Notes: generated from the sequence alone by a model not told the origin. A stretch of DNA of 64,000 nucleotides from Streptomyces sp. NA04227 (GCF_013364195.1 NZ_CP054918.1:5135001-5199000), one strand, 5' to 3'. Shown: positions 53,191-62,771, counted from the stretch's first letter. A program made the numbers and translations.

Positions 53191-53422
53191 CCCGGCCCCG
53201 GCCCCGGGCGCGGAGCTGGAGGGCACCGGGTGCGGCGCGGGATCGCCGCCCGCCTCGTCACAGGGCGGGCGGCACCGGGCCGGACGTACATTGTGGGCGT
53301 CGTGTCCTGCTCGCCGTTGTGTCGCTGTCGCTGTCGCGGGCCATACCGACGCGGACGGGACCAGCACGTCGGGTATGGCCCGCGAGGACCCGAGAAAACC
53401 GGGGAGAACCGGAGAGGGAGTG

Positions 53423-53833
53423 ATGGCCGTGGCAACGGGGCCGATCCGGGTGGTGGTCGCCAAGCCCGGGCTCGACGGGCACGACCGCGGTGCCAAGGTC
53501 ATCGCGCGCGCCCTGCGCGATGCCGGTATGGAGGTCATCTACACCGGCCTGCACCAGACGCCCGAGCAGATCGTGGACACCGCGATCCAGGAGGACGCCG
53601 ACGCGATCGGCATGTCCATCCTCTCCGGCGCGCACAACACCCTCTTCGCCCGCGTGATCGAGCTCCTCAAGGAGCACGACGCCGAGGACATCAAGGTCTT
53701 CGGCGGCGGGATCATCCCCGAGGACGACATCGCTCCCCTCAAGGAGCAGGGCGTCGCCGAGATCTTCACCCCGGGTGCGACCACCCAGTCCGTCGTCGAC
53801 TGGGTCAGCGCCCACGTCCGTCAGGGCGCGTAG
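53423..53833 (+). CDS. icmB: B12-binding small subunit of isobutyryl-CoA mutase
   Basis: 136 residues, the size of a free-standing cobalamin-binding subunit. ATG 53423 follows GGAGAGGGAG. The DxHxxG motif (LDGHDRGAK, His20 as lower cobalt ligand), the SILSGAH loop and GGGIIPEDD nucleotide-tail contacts are intact. With a separate IcmA subunit, not in this window, it interconverts isobutyryl-CoA and n-butyryl-CoA. A methylmalonyl-CoA mutase-type partner is an alternative. In S. coelicolor, icmB sits at the same place relative to pcrA as far as I recall. Confidence 0.85.
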   Translation: MAVATGPIRVVVAKPGLDGHDRGAKVIARALRDAGMEVIYTGLHQTPEQIVDTAIQEDADAIGMSILSGAHNTLFARVIELLKEHDAEDIKVFGGGIIPEDDIAPLKEQGVAEIFTPGATTQSVVDWVSAHVRQGA

Positions 53834-54026
53834 GACTCGGGGCGTCGGCGGGTACCTCGGCGGCAGGTTCCTCGGTGGTGGGTCCCTCGTGGCGGCGGCC
53901 TCCCTTTCCTTTCCTCCTCCTTTCCTCGGACACGTCTTTTCTTTCCCCCGGCCTTCGCCTTCCCCCGGACCTTCGCCGCCCCCTGGCCCCCTCCTTCTCC
54001 TTACTTCGGCCGCGCGCCGACCGCCC

Positions 54027-55871
54027 TCACCGCGCGCCCATCAGCTCCTCCCGCATCGTGGAGCGCAGGCGGAGGGTGCCGAGGAGGCGTTGGAAGGACT
54101 CCGCCCAGTAGCCGCCCGCGCCCGGGGAGGAGTCCTCGGTCTCGTCCGGGATCGCGGCGAGCGGTTCCAGGCGGGTGGCCTCCGAGGGATCGAGGCAGCG
54201 TTCCGCGAGGCCGAGTACCCCGCTGAAGCTCCATGGGTAACTGCCCGCGTCCCGCGCGATGTTGAGCGCGTCCACCACCGCACCGCCCAGCCTTGGAGCC
54301 CAGGGCGCGGCGCAGGTGCCCAGGAGCTGGAAGGCCTCGGAGAGACCGTGCGCGGCGATGAACCCGGCCACCCACTCGGCACGTTCGGCCGCGGGGAGCG
54401 CGGCGAGCAGCTTGGCGCGTTCGGCCAGGGACGAGGCGCCCGGTCCTCCGGCACCCGGCGCGGAGGGCTCGGCGAGCAGGGCCCGCGACCAGGCGGCGTC
54501 GCCCTGCCGGACGGCCGCCCGGCACCAGGCCGCGTGCAGCTCGTCCCGCCAGCCGTCCGCGACCGGCAGTGCCACGATCTCCTGCGGTGATCTGCCGCCC
54601 AGCGTCCGGGGCCAGAGCGACAACGGCGCCGCCTCCACCAACTGCCCGAACCACCAGGCCCGTTCACCCCGTCCGGCGGGCCGTTTGTGGACCACCCCGT
54701 CCCGCTCCATCTCGGCGTCGCACTCGCCGGGCGGCTCCACGAGCAGCGTCAGCTCCAGCGGGCCGGTCGCCGTCGGCTCGTGCGGCACCCGGCCGGGCGC
54801 CGGTGCCTTGCCCAGGCGTACGCAGGCTCCGGCACGCTCTGCCATCCTGCCCGCGAGGGCGGATCCGGGCAGGGAGGACAGGAGTTCGGCCGCGGTGGCG
54901 CGGACGTTGCGGCTGCGGTCCGTCAACGCCCTTTCCAGGAAGGGCTCGTCGGGTGCGGAGAGTCTCGCCCGCAGACAGTCCAGGAACATCAGCCGGTCCT
55001 CGGCGCGCTCCTTGGTCCAGGTGGCCGCCAGCAACTCCCGTGCCGCCGCCGGGTTGTGCACCCGTACCGACGTCAACAGGGCCACCCGCTCCGCGAACAG
55101 GCCCTCCTGCCATCTGCGTTCGACCTCGGCGGTGTCGTCGGGCGCCGGAAGCGAGGCACTGCCGCCGGGAGTGGCGCGCAGCGCGTACTTCCAGTCCGGG
55201 TTCAGCCGGGCCAGCCACAGTCCGCGCGACCCCGCGAAGGCCAGCACCTCCGCACGCAGATCGCTGCGCCCGCGCGCCGCGTCGAGCAGCGCGGGCAGCA
55301 GATGGGGCGGCGGACCGAAGCCGCGCGCGTTCGCCAACGCCAGCCACTGCGGCAGCAGTTCGAGCAGGTCCGGCGCACTGCCCCGGCGCCCGCCCGCACT
55401 GCCGGGCCGGTCGGTGAGCAGGGTGCCCAGCCGTTGTACGGCCGCGGGCGGCGGTGTCGGACGCGGATCCGGCGTGGCCACGTCGAGCGCCGGGGCGGCC
55501 GTCGCCGGACGCAGCGCCGCCCGACGGCGCACCGTCTGCACGGCGGCCGCCTCGAGCAGCGCCGTCTGCGGCAGCGCGCCCGCCCGCCCGCGCACGGGCG
55601 GCGTGCGCCGGTCCGTCCCAAGCAGCGCCGCGGTCACCAACTCGTCCCAGGCGGTGTCCTCGGTGTCCGTGGTGTCTCCGGCGGCGGTGCGCGGCATGGC
55701 TTCGGCGATGTGCGGTGCGGCTTCGGTGGTGCGCGGTGCGGCTTCGGTGGTGCGCGGCGCCTCGTCGGTGGCCTCCATCGAGTCGCCGGTGGCGGCCACC
55801 CCGTTCCCAGGGGCGCCCATCGCCTCCCCGGTCAAGGTCGCGGAGCCTGCCCTCGTCCTCACGGTCCCCAT
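54027..55871 (-). CDS. DUF5691 family protein
   Basis: About 614 residues from ATG 55871. The start is uncertain: ATG 55895 or 55988 and later GTGs are possible, because the first ~75 residues are a low-complexity Ala/Thr/Pro tail. The conserved region begins WDELVTAALLGTDRR and is helical and repeat-like (HEAT-like: WQEGLFAERVALLTSVRV, RNVRATAAELLSSLPGS). Function unknown. It lies ~190 bases downstream of the SWIM gene on the same strand, opposite the MoxR-DUF5682-VWA genes. These five gene families tend to sit together in Streptomyces, suggesting one machine. Confidence 0.75.
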   Translation of the reverse strand: MGTVRTRAGSATLTGEAMGAPGNGVAATGDSMEATDEAPRTTEAAPRTTEAAPHIAEAMPRTAAGDTTDTEDTAWDELVTAALLGTDRRTPPVRGRAGALPQTALLEAAAVQTVRRRAALRPATAAPALDVATPDPRPTPPPAAVQRLGTLLTDRPGSAGGRRGSAPDLLELLPQWLALANARGFGPPPHLLPALLDAARGRSDLRAEVLAFAGSRGLWLARLNPDWKYALRATPGGSASLPAPDDTAEVERRWQEGLFAERVALLTSVRVHNPAAARELLAATWTKERAEDRLMFLDCLRARLSAPDEPFLERALTDRSRNVRATAAELLSSLPGSALAGRMAERAGACVRLGKAPAPGRVPHEPTATGPLELTLLVEPPGECDAEMERDGVVHKRPAGRGERAWWFGQLVEAAPLSLWPRTLGGRSPQEIVALPVADGWRDELHAAWCRAAVRQGDAAWSRALLAEPSAPGAGGPGASSLAERAKLLAALPAAERAEWVAGFIAAHGLSEAFQLLGTCAAPWAPRLGGAVVDALNIARDAGSYPWSFSGVLGLAERCLDPSEATRLEPLAAIPDETEDSSPGAGGYWAESFQRLLGTLRLRSTMREELMGAR

Positions 55872-56060
55872 CCCCTTATCCCCCCATCCCTTCATCTCCC
55901 TTTCCCCGCCTGCCGATTCGCGCCGCGACTCGTCCCTCTCTGCCGATACGGGCCGCTCCCCTTCCCCACCTGCTGATACGGGCCGCACTCCTTCCCGGTC
56001 GGGATCGCGCTGGCCCGCTCCCTGCGCGCCGTGCGCGCCCGGCCGCGTGCGCCTCGCGTC

Positions 56061-57434
56061 TCAGCACAGCGACACCAGCTCCCCGCCCGGCCCGTCCCAC
56101 GCCGCGAGAGGTGTGAAGCCGCGGTGGCCGCACTCGCCGAACACGCTCACCGGGGCGCCGCCCGAGAGAGCCACCAGCCGCCACAGCCCCGCCCTGCTCC
56201 CGGCCGAAGTCGTCAGCGGAAGCGCGGAACCCTCTGCGGTGTCGACCAGTTGCCAGCGTTCGTCGTCCGGGGCCGAGGCCGGGGCCGGGGTGACCGAACG
56301 CAGAGTCACCGGCCAGGAGTCCAGCCACGGGTCGTCGCGCAACGCCGTCCCGTACTGTGCGAGCGCCTCGCCCGGACCGACGCCGGTCGGCCGGGTGGTC
56401 GCGGGCGCCGGGGCGGAGAACTGTTCGCCCAGGTCGGCGCGGAGCCCGCCGCCCGGGTGGCCGGACAGCTCCGCGTCGAGGGCGAGCCCGACCGGGAGCG
56501 CGAGCCCGGGCGCGCGGCCCGCGGCGCCGAACGACAGCAGCAGCGCCGTACGGCCGGACGCCTCGCCGTGGACCCAGGTGCGGCGGGTGACCAGGTGGCC
56601 CTCGGCGGTGTCGTAGCGGGCCAGGACCAGCCATGTGTCGCGGGCGGCGGGGCCCTCGGCGGTGGCGGGCAGGCCCACCCGGGTGCGTACCGTGGCGGCC
56701 AGTTCGGGCGGCAGGCTCTCGCGGCGCTGCCAGCCCTGCCCGAGCAGATGGAGCAGTGCGCACTCCTCCAGGAGCCGCACCGGCCAGCCCGCACCGGAGC
56801 CCGGTATCGCCCCCAACTCCCTTGCTCGCGCGGCAAGACCGGGAGCCTGGGCGTCGACCATGCGCGCGGCGGTCTCCTCCCAGAGCGCGTACCCGGACTG
56901 CTCGGCGGAGGCGAGACCGCCGCGCAGCAGATCGGCGAGGCGCTGTTCCAACTCGCTCGCGCCCGCGGTGATCCGTTCCGCGCGCCTGCGCGCCCGCTTC
57001 CGCGCGGCCTCCGGGTCGGACCCCTGCGACCGGCCCGGCCCCTGCGCGCCCGTCGTCTCCTTCTTCTTCTCTTCTCGCGCGCGCCGCGCGGTCAGCCACT
57101 CCCGCGCCCAGCCCGGCGGCTCTCCGTCGGCGGCGACCGCCGGGTCCGTACCGGACCACAGCAGCAGCAGACCGAGCGCGTGCTTGCACGGGAACTTCCT
57201 GCTGGGACAACTGCACTTGTACGCCGGGCCCGCGGCGTCGGCGAGGTCCACCACCGTCTGGTACGGCTTGCTGCCGCTGCCCCGGCACAGTCCCCACACC
57301 GTGCCCTCGCCGGTGCAGCCCGCATCGGACCACGGCCCGGCCGAGCCGAGCCTGCTTCCCGCTTTGCGCGACGAGGCGTCAGGAGCCAGTGCCAGCACCT
57401 GATCAGCCGTCCAGCGCACCCCCTGCTGAGTCAT
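56061..57434 (-). CDS. SWIM zinc-finger protein
   Basis: 457 residues from ATG 57434. An N-terminal SWIM finger, CxCx(n)CxH, is visible as KCSCPSRKFPCKHALGLLL (residues ~70-90). SWIM fingers bind DNA or proteins. The remaining ~350 residues are unrecognised, mostly helical then beta-rich (GPGEALAQYGTALRDDPWLDSWP). There is no ribosome site. A RecA-NDp-type -10 box ends seven bases before the ATG, so the transcript should begin at the start codon. It is divergent from the MoxR operon. Confidence 0.85.
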   Translation of the reverse strand: MTQQGVRWTADQVLALAPDASSRKAGSRLGSAGPWSDAGCTGEGTVWGLCRGSGSKPYQTVVDLADAAGPAYKCSCPSRKFPCKHALGLLLLWSGTDPAVAADGEPPGWAREWLTARRAREEKKKETTGAQGPGRSQGSDPEAARKRARRRAERITAGASELEQRLADLLRGGLASAEQSGYALWEETAARMVDAQAPGLAARARELGAIPGSGAGWPVRLLEECALLHLLGQGWQRRESLPPELAATVRTRVGLPATAEGPAARDTWLVLARYDTAEGHLVTRRTWVHGEASGRTALLLSFGAAGRAPGLALPVGLALDAELSGHPGGGLRADLGEQFSAPAPATTRPTGVGPGEALAQYGTALRDDPWLDSWPVTLRSVTPAPASAPDDERWQLVDTAEGSALPLTTSAGSRAGLWRLVALSGGAPVSVFGECGHRGFTPLAAWDGPGGELVSLC

Positions 57435-57441
57435 ACGAGCG

Positions 57442-57464
57442 ACCGTACGACCCGCCACTGACAA
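57442..57464 (-). promoter_or_regulatory. RecA-NDp/PafBC-type promoter of the SWIM/DUF5691 genes
   Basis: On the minus strand: TTGTCAGTG, 8 bases, TACGGT, seven bases, ATG. This is a full match to TTGTCRGTG-N8-TANNNT and predicts a leaderless, DNA-damage-induced mRNA. Confidence 0.7.
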
Positions 57465-57645
57465 CGCCCCGGCCCGAGCCCGCCGTACTCGCCCTCCTCG
57501 GCCCGCCACCCGGCATCCATCCGTCCGTCGACCTCGCAGCCCCGGCTCCCGCCTCCTCCTCCCCCTCCCTTCCCAACCCCCTTCCCACCCCGTTCCCACC
57601 TCTCCGTGATCGGTCGCGATCGGCGTTTGCGCAGGTCGGAACGGA

Positions 57646-57668
57646 TTGTCAGTGGGGTGGTGCACGGT
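57646..57668 (+). promoter_or_regulatory. RecA-NDp/PafBC-type promoter of the MoxR operon
   Basis: TTGTCAGTG, 8 bases, CACGGT; only the first base of the -10 box departs from consensus. The leader to ATG 57710 would be ~35 bases with GGAGGGGG as ribosome site. Confidence 0.6.
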
Positions 57669-57709
57669 GGGTGACATCCGATCAGGAACAGCTGGAGGGG
57701 GACGGCTTC

Positions 57710-58879
57710 ATGTCCGTGACGTCTGCGGAGTCCACACAGTCCGTGCAGTCCGCGAGCGCCGCGAGTGCCGGGAGCACCGGTGCGTCGGCGGACGGCGGCG
57801 CGCAGGCCCTGCGGCCGCACGCCGAGGACGCCTTCGCCGCCGAACTCGCCGCGCTCGCCGCCCAGGACGACCGGCCGCGCCCGGCCCGGTGGCGCCTCTC
57901 GCCGTGGGCCGTGGCCACCTATCTGCTCGGCGGCACGCTGCCCGACGGCACGGTGATCACACCGAAGTACGTGGGCCCGCGCCGGATCGTCGAGGTGGCC
58001 GTGACCACTCTGGCCACCGACCGCGCCCTGCTGCTGCTCGGCGTCCCGGGCACCGCCAAGACCTGGGTCTCCGAACATCTCGCGGCCGCCGTGAGCGGCG
58101 ACTCGACCCTGCTCGTGCAGGGCACCGCGGGCACCCCGGAGGAAGCCATCCGTTACGGCTGGAACTACGCGCGCCTGCTCGCGCACGGTCCCAGCCGCGA
58201 GGCTCTGGTACCCAGCCCGGTGATGCGGGCGATGGCCGACGGCATGACGGCCCGGGTCGAGGAGCTGACCCGTATCCCGGCCGATGTGCAGGACACGCTC
58301 ATCACGATCCTGTCCGAGAAGACGCTGCCGATACCGGAGTTGGGCGACGAGGTACAGGCCGTCCGCGGCTTCAACCTCATCGCCACCGCCAACGACCGGG
58401 ACCGCGGCGTGAACGATCTGTCCAGCGCGCTGCGGCGCCGGTTCAACACGGTCGTCCTGCCGCTTCCGGACAGCCCGGAGGCGGAGGTGGACATCGTGTC
58501 CCGGCGCGTGGACCAGATCGGCCGCTCGCTCGATCTGCCCGTCGCCGACGGCGGCATCGAGGAGATCCGCCGGGTCGTCACCGTCTTCCGCGAGCTGCGC
58601 GACGGCATCACCGCCGACGGCCGTACGAAGGTGAAGTCCCCGAGCGGCACCCTGTCCACCGCCGAGGCGATCTCGGTGGTCACCAACGGGCTTGCCCTCG
58701 CCGCCCACTTCGGCGACGGCGTGCTGCGCCCGAGCGACGTCGCCGCGGGCATTCTCGGTGCCGTCGTCCGTGATCCGGCGGCGGACCGGGTGGTCTGGCA
58801 GGAGTACCTGGAGGCGGTCGTGCGCGAGCGCGAGGGCTGGAAGGACTTCTACCGCGCCTGCCGTGAGGTGAGCGCGTGA
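57710..58879 (+). CDS. MoxR-type AAA+ ATPase
   Basis: 389 residues. After a Ser/Ala-rich N-terminus the AAA+ core has Walker A GVPGTAKT (111-118), sensor 1 FNLIATANDRDRG and Arg finger region SSALRRRFNTVVLPLP. A C-terminal lid follows. MoxR ATPases remodel or insert cofactors into client proteins and work with VWA-domain partners, which fits the VWA gene two positions downstream. Start overlap ATG-independent; the stop overlaps the next GTG by four bases, implying coupled translation. Confidence 0.92.
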   Translation: MSVTSAESTQSVQSASAASAGSTGASADGGAQALRPHAEDAFAAELAALAAQDDRPRPARWRLSPWAVATYLLGGTLPDGTVITPKYVGPRRIVEVAVTTLATDRALLLLGVPGTAKTWVSEHLAAAVSGDSTLLVQGTAGTPEEAIRYGWNYARLLAHGPSREALVPSPVMRAMADGMTARVEELTRIPADVQDTLITILSEKTLPIPELGDEVQAVRGFNLIATANDRDRGVNDLSSALRRRFNTVVLPLPDSPEAEVDIVSRRVDQIGRSLDLPVADGGIEEIRRVVTVFRELRDGITADGRTKVKSPSGTLSTAEAISVVTNGLALAAHFGDGVLRPSDVAAGILGAVVRDPAADRVVWQEYLEAVVREREGWKDFYRACREVSA

Positions 58880-61470
58880 CCCTCGTCGAATCGCCCGCGC
58901 CGGAGCGCGCCGTACCGGAGTCGGAGGCCGCGCCCCCTGTGGCATGGCCGCTGCTGCTCGGCGTGCGCCACCACGGCCCGGGTTCCGCCCGTGCCGTACG
59001 CGCGGCCCTGACGGAGGCCCGGCCGCGCACCGTACTGATCGAGGGCCCGCCCGAGGCCGACGAGCTGATCCGGCTCGCCGCCGAGGAGGGCATGCGCCCG
59101 CCCGTCGCACTCCTCGCCCATGTCGTCGACGAACCCGGCCGGTCCTCCTTCTGGCCGTTCGCCGAATTCTCCCCGGAGTGGGTCGCGATCCGGTGGGCGC
59201 TCGACCACGACGTACCGGTCCGCTTCATCGACCTCCCCGCCGCCCACAGCCTGGCCCAACGCGCCCCGGAACAGGACGCCCAGGCACAGGACGCCCCGGT
59301 GCCGGAGGCAACGAGGGAAGAAGAGGGGAAGGGAGGGGAGACAGGAGAGTCGGGAGAGACAGGAGAGAGGGAGGAGAGCGGGGAGAACGGGGAGAGCGGG
59401 GCGGGGAACGGCGACGAGCCCGGTGAGGAAGTGCGGGTCGATCCGCTGGCCGTGCTCGCCCGTACCGCCGGATACGACGACCCGGAGCGCTGGTGGGAGG
59501 ACGTCGTCGAGCACCGGGGCGGCGGGCACGAGGGGGCCTTCGCCCCCTTCGAGGCGCTCGGCGAGGCGATGACGGCGCTGCGCGAGACGTACGGCACCGG
59601 TGGCCACGACCGGGACGAGGTGCGCGAGGCGTATATGCGGCTCCAACTGCGGGCGGCGCAGAAGGAGTTCGGCCAGGAGGTGGCGGTGGTCTGCGGCGCC
59701 TGGCACGTACCGGCGCTGCGGACGCGCACCACACTGACCGCCGACCGTGCCGTCCTCAAGGGGCTGCCCAAGGTCAAGGCCGAGATGACCTGGGTCCCGT
59801 GGACGTACCGCAGGCTGTCGCGGGCGACCGGTTACGGCGCGGGCATCGAGTCGCCGGGCTGGTACGGCCACCTCTTCCACTGCGCGGACCGGCCCGTCGA
59901 GCGCTGGATGACCAAGGTCGCCGGGCTGCTCAGGGAGGAGGACCGGCTGGTCTCCTCCGCCCATGTCATCGAGGCCGTGCGCCTCGCGGATACGCTCGCC
60001 GCGATGCGCGGCCGCCCGCTGGCCGGTCTCGCGGAGACGACGGACGCGATCCGTGCGGTGATGTGCGAGGGCTCCGACGTACCGCTGGACCTGGTGCGCG
60101 ACCGGCTCGTCGTCGGTGACGTACTGGGGGAGGTGCCCGACTCCGCACCGGCCGTACCGCTGCAACGCGACCTGACCCGTCTGCAGCGGCGGCTGCGGCT
60201 CAAGCCGGAGGCACTGGAGCGCGAACTCGACCTCGACCTGCGCTCGGAGAACGACGGCGCCCGCAGCCGTCTGCTGCACCGGCTCCGGCTGCTCGGTATC
60301 GGCTGGGGCGAACCCGCGGCCGGCCGCACCGGTACCGGAACCTTCCGTGAGAGCTGGCGGCTGCGCTGGGAGCCGGAGCTCGCGGTGCGGGTCGCGGAGG
60401 CGGGCGTGTGGGGCACGACGGTGCTCGGCGCGGCGACCGCGAAGGCGGAGCAGGAGGCGGTCTCGGCCACCGTCCTGGCCGACATCACGGCGCTCGCCGA
60501 GCACTGCCTGCTCGCCGAACTCCCGGACGCCCTCCCCGTGGTGATGCGCGCCCTGGCCGACCGCGCCGCGCTCGACGCCGATGTGGGCAGGCTCGCCCAG
60601 GCCCTGCCCGCCCTGGTGCGCTCGCTGCGCTACGGCGATGTACGGGGGACGGACACGGCCGCGCTCACCGAAGTGGCGGCGGGGCTGGCCGAGCGCATCT
60701 TCGTGGGGCTGCCGCCCGCCTGCGTCGCACTGGACGGCGAGGCCGCCGAGGAGATGCGGCGCCATCTGGACGCGGTGCACTCCGCGGTGGGGCTGCTCGA
60801 AGAGGTGCCGCACCCGGGCCACACGTCCTCGCGTGAGCCGACTCCTGGGGCGGGCCCGGCAGTTGAGGCGGCGGAGGGTTCTGGACCATCCCTGTCCGAA
60901 GAGGCGGTGGCCGCGCCCTCTGGGATGCGCGTCCGCTGGTGGCGCGTGCTGCGTACGCTCGCCGCCCGGGAGACGGTGGCCGGGGTGCTGCGCGGGCGAT
61001 GCGCCCGACTCCTCCTGGACGAGGGCGAGTTGACGGCCGAGGAGGCGGCCCGGCTGATGGCGCTCGCGCTGTCCAGGGGCACCCCGCCCGACCAGGCGGC
61101 AGCGTGGATCGAGGGGTTCGTGGGCGGCGGCTCGGGCGGCATGCTCCTGGTCCACGACGAGCGGCTCCTCGCTCTGGTCGACCAGTGGCTCACCCAGGTA
61201 CCCGACGCCGCGTTCAACGATGTGCTCCCACTGTTGCGGCGCACCTTCTCCGCGTACGAGACGGGCGTCCGCAGAACGCTCGGCGAGCTGGTGCGTCGGG
61301 GCCCGGCGGGGGCCAACTCCCTTGCCGGGGGCACGGGTTCGGCGCCGTCCGGGTTCGCACCGGAACTCGATCCCGTACGCGCGGACGCCGTACTGCCGGT
61401 GCTGTACCTGCTGTTGGGCGATCCACGGGGCGTGAGCGGTGCGGCGGAGGTCTCGGGGTGCGGGACTTGA
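58876..61470 (+). CDS. DUF5682 family protein
   Basis: 864 residues from GTG 58876. It begins with a conserved segment LLLGVRHHGPGSARAVRAAL and VLIEGPPEADELIRLA, then WVPWTYRRLSRATGYGAGIESPGWY. Its first ~300 residues are ChaN/TraB-like in flavour (an Rx-HHGPGS and EGPP motif pair), which I regard as weak similarity. A variable Glu/Gly/Ser insert sits at ~145-180 (purine-only DNA). The rest is helical. Function unknown. Between MoxR and VWA genes, overlapping both, it is probably the client or effector of this ATPase system. Confidence 0.82.
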   Translation: MTLVESPAPERAVPESEAAPPVAWPLLLGVRHHGPGSARAVRAALTEARPRTVLIEGPPEADELIRLAAEEGMRPPVALLAHVVDEPGRSSFWPFAEFSPEWVAIRWALDHDVPVRFIDLPAAHSLAQRAPEQDAQAQDAPVPEATREEEGKGGETGESGETGEREESGENGESGAGNGDEPGEEVRVDPLAVLARTAGYDDPERWWEDVVEHRGGGHEGAFAPFEALGEAMTALRETYGTGGHDRDEVREAYMRLQLRAAQKEFGQEVAVVCGAWHVPALRTRTTLTADRAVLKGLPKVKAEMTWVPWTYRRLSRATGYGAGIESPGWYGHLFHCADRPVERWMTKVAGLLREEDRLVSSAHVIEAVRLADTLAAMRGRPLAGLAETTDAIRAVMCEGSDVPLDLVRDRLVVGDVLGEVPDSAPAVPLQRDLTRLQRRLRLKPEALERELDLDLRSENDGARSRLLHRLRLLGIGWGEPAAGRTGTGTFRESWRLRWEPELAVRVAEAGVWGTTVLGAATAKAEQEAVSATVLADITALAEHCLLAELPDALPVVMRALADRAALDADVGRLAQALPALVRSLRYGDVRGTDTAALTEVAAGLAERIFVGLPPACVALDGEAAEEMRRHLDAVHSAVGLLEEVPHPGHTSSREPTPGAGPAVEAAEGSGPSLSEEAVAAPSGMRVRWWRVLRTLAARETVAGVLRGRCARLLLDEGELTAEEAARLMALALSRGTPPDQAAAWIEGFVGGGSGGMLLVHDERLLALVDQWLTQVPDAAFNDVLPLLRRTFSAYETGVRRTLGELVRRGPAGANSLAGGTGSAPSGFAPELDPVRADAVLPVLYLLLGDPRGVSGAAEVSGCGT
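59306..59411 (+). repeat. Purine-only tract inside the DUF5682 gene
   Basis: Almost 100 bases are A/G only, made of GGAGA/GGGGA-type units, and encode a variable Glu/Gly/Ser insert. It could form G-rich secondary structure. Confidence 0.7.
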
Positions 61471-62771
61471 CAGAGCGGGCGGAGACGAACACGAGGGCAG
61501 GGGGCGTCGTGACGAAGGCAGCAGGGGGCGCGGTGGCGAAGGAAGCCGGGAGCACGGAGCCGGATGTGCGGGACGCGCCGGACGTGCCGGACGCGCCGGA
61601 CGTGAACGACGAGGCGTCGGCGGCCGACGAACGGCTGCGGCGGTGGCGGCTGGTGCTCGGTGGGGAGGCGGCGGACGGTACCGGGCGGGCGCTCACCGGT
61701 CGGGACGCGGCCATGGACGGGGCACTGTCCGCGCTGTACGGGAGCAAGGACAAGGACGGGCGGGGCAAGGACCGGTCGGCGGGGCTCGGGGCCTCCGCGC
61801 CCTCGGTCGCACGCTGGCTCGGGGACATCAGAACGTACTTCCCCTCCTCCGTGGTCCAGGTGATGCAGCGCGACGCGATCGACCGCCTTGGCCTCAACAC
61901 CCTGTTGCTCGAACCGGAGATGCTGGAGGCGGTCGAGGCGGACGTCCATCTCGTCGGCACCCTGCTCTCGCTGAACAAGGCGATGCCGGAGACCACCAAG
62001 GAGACCGCGCGCGCCGTGGTCCGCAAGGTGGTCGAGGACCTGGAGAAGCGGCTGGCCACGCGGACCCGCGCCACCCTGACCGGCGCTCTGGACCGCAGTG
62101 CGCGGATCAGCAGGCCGCGCCACCACGACATCGACTGGAACCGCACCATCGCGGCCAACCTCAAGCACTACCTGCCCGAGTACCGCACCATCGTCCCGGA
62201 GCGGATGATCGGCTACGGCAGGGCGGCCCAGTCGGTGAAGAAGGACGTGATCCTCTGCATCGACCAGTCGGGCTCGATGGCCTCCTCGGTCGTCTACGCC
62301 TCGGTCTTCGGCGCCGTCCTCGCCTCGATGCGGTCGATCGCGACCCGGCTCGTCGTCTTCGACACGGCCGTGGTCGACCTGACCGATCAACTGGACGACC
62401 CGGTGGACGTGTTGTTCGGCACCCAGCTCGGGGGCGGTACGGACATCAACCGGGCGCTGGCGTACTGCCAGTCGCAGATCACCCGGCCCGCGGAGACCGT
62501 GGTGGTGCTCATCTCGGACCTGTACGAGGGCGGCATACGTGACGAGATGCTGAAGCGGGTGGCGGCGATGAAGGCGGCCGGGGTGCAGTTCGTGGCCCTG
62601 CTCGCCCTCTCCGACGAGGGCGCCCCCGCCTACGACCGCGACCACGCCGCGGCACTCGCCGCCCTGGACGCCCCCGCCTTCGCCTGCACCCCCGACCTCT
62701 TCCCGGACGTGATGGCCGCGGCGATCGAGAAGCGCCCGCTGCCGGTACCGGACAAGGAGGTGGTGCGGTAG
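61458..62771 (+). CDS. VWA-domain protein (CoxE-like)
   Basis: 437 residues. GTG 61458 has GGAGG 8 bases upstream and overlaps the DUF5682 gene by 13 bases. An acidic/basic low-complexity N-terminus (~75 residues, with DAPDVPDAPDV repeats) and a helical region precede a VWA domain with MIDAS DQSGSM (Asp269, Ser271, Ser273), Thr in GGGTDINRAL and Asp in VVVLISDLYEGG. VWA partners of MoxR ATPases recognise the substrate and bind a metal. It completes a MoxR-DUF5682-VWA operon. Confidence 0.9.
   Translation: MRDLTERAETNTRAGGVVTKAAGGAVAKEAGSTEPDVRDAPDVPDAPDVNDEASAADERLRRWRLVLGGEAADGTGRALTGRDAAMDGALSALYGSKDKDGRGKDRSAGLGASAPSVARWLGDIRTYFPSSVVQVMQRDAIDRLGLNTLLLEPEMLEAVEADVHLVGTLLSLNKAMPETTKETARAVVRKVVEDLEKRLATRTRATLTGALDRSARISRPRHHDIDWNRTIAANLKHYLPEYRTIVPERMIGYGRAAQSVKKDVILCIDQSGSMASSVVYASVFGAVLASMRSIATRLVVFDTAVVDLTDQLDDPVDVLFGTQLGGGTDINRALAYCQSQITRPAETVVVLISDLYEGGIRDEMLKRVAAMKAAGVQFVALLALSDEGAPAYDRDHAAALAALDAPAFACTPDLFPDVMAAAIEKRPLPVPDKEVVR

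Noticed and set aside
58876..61470. Assigning DUF5682 as a TraB/ChaN-type protease or haem protein
   Set aside because: Only short motif resemblance (HHGPGS, EGPP) can be seen by eye; not enough to name a function.
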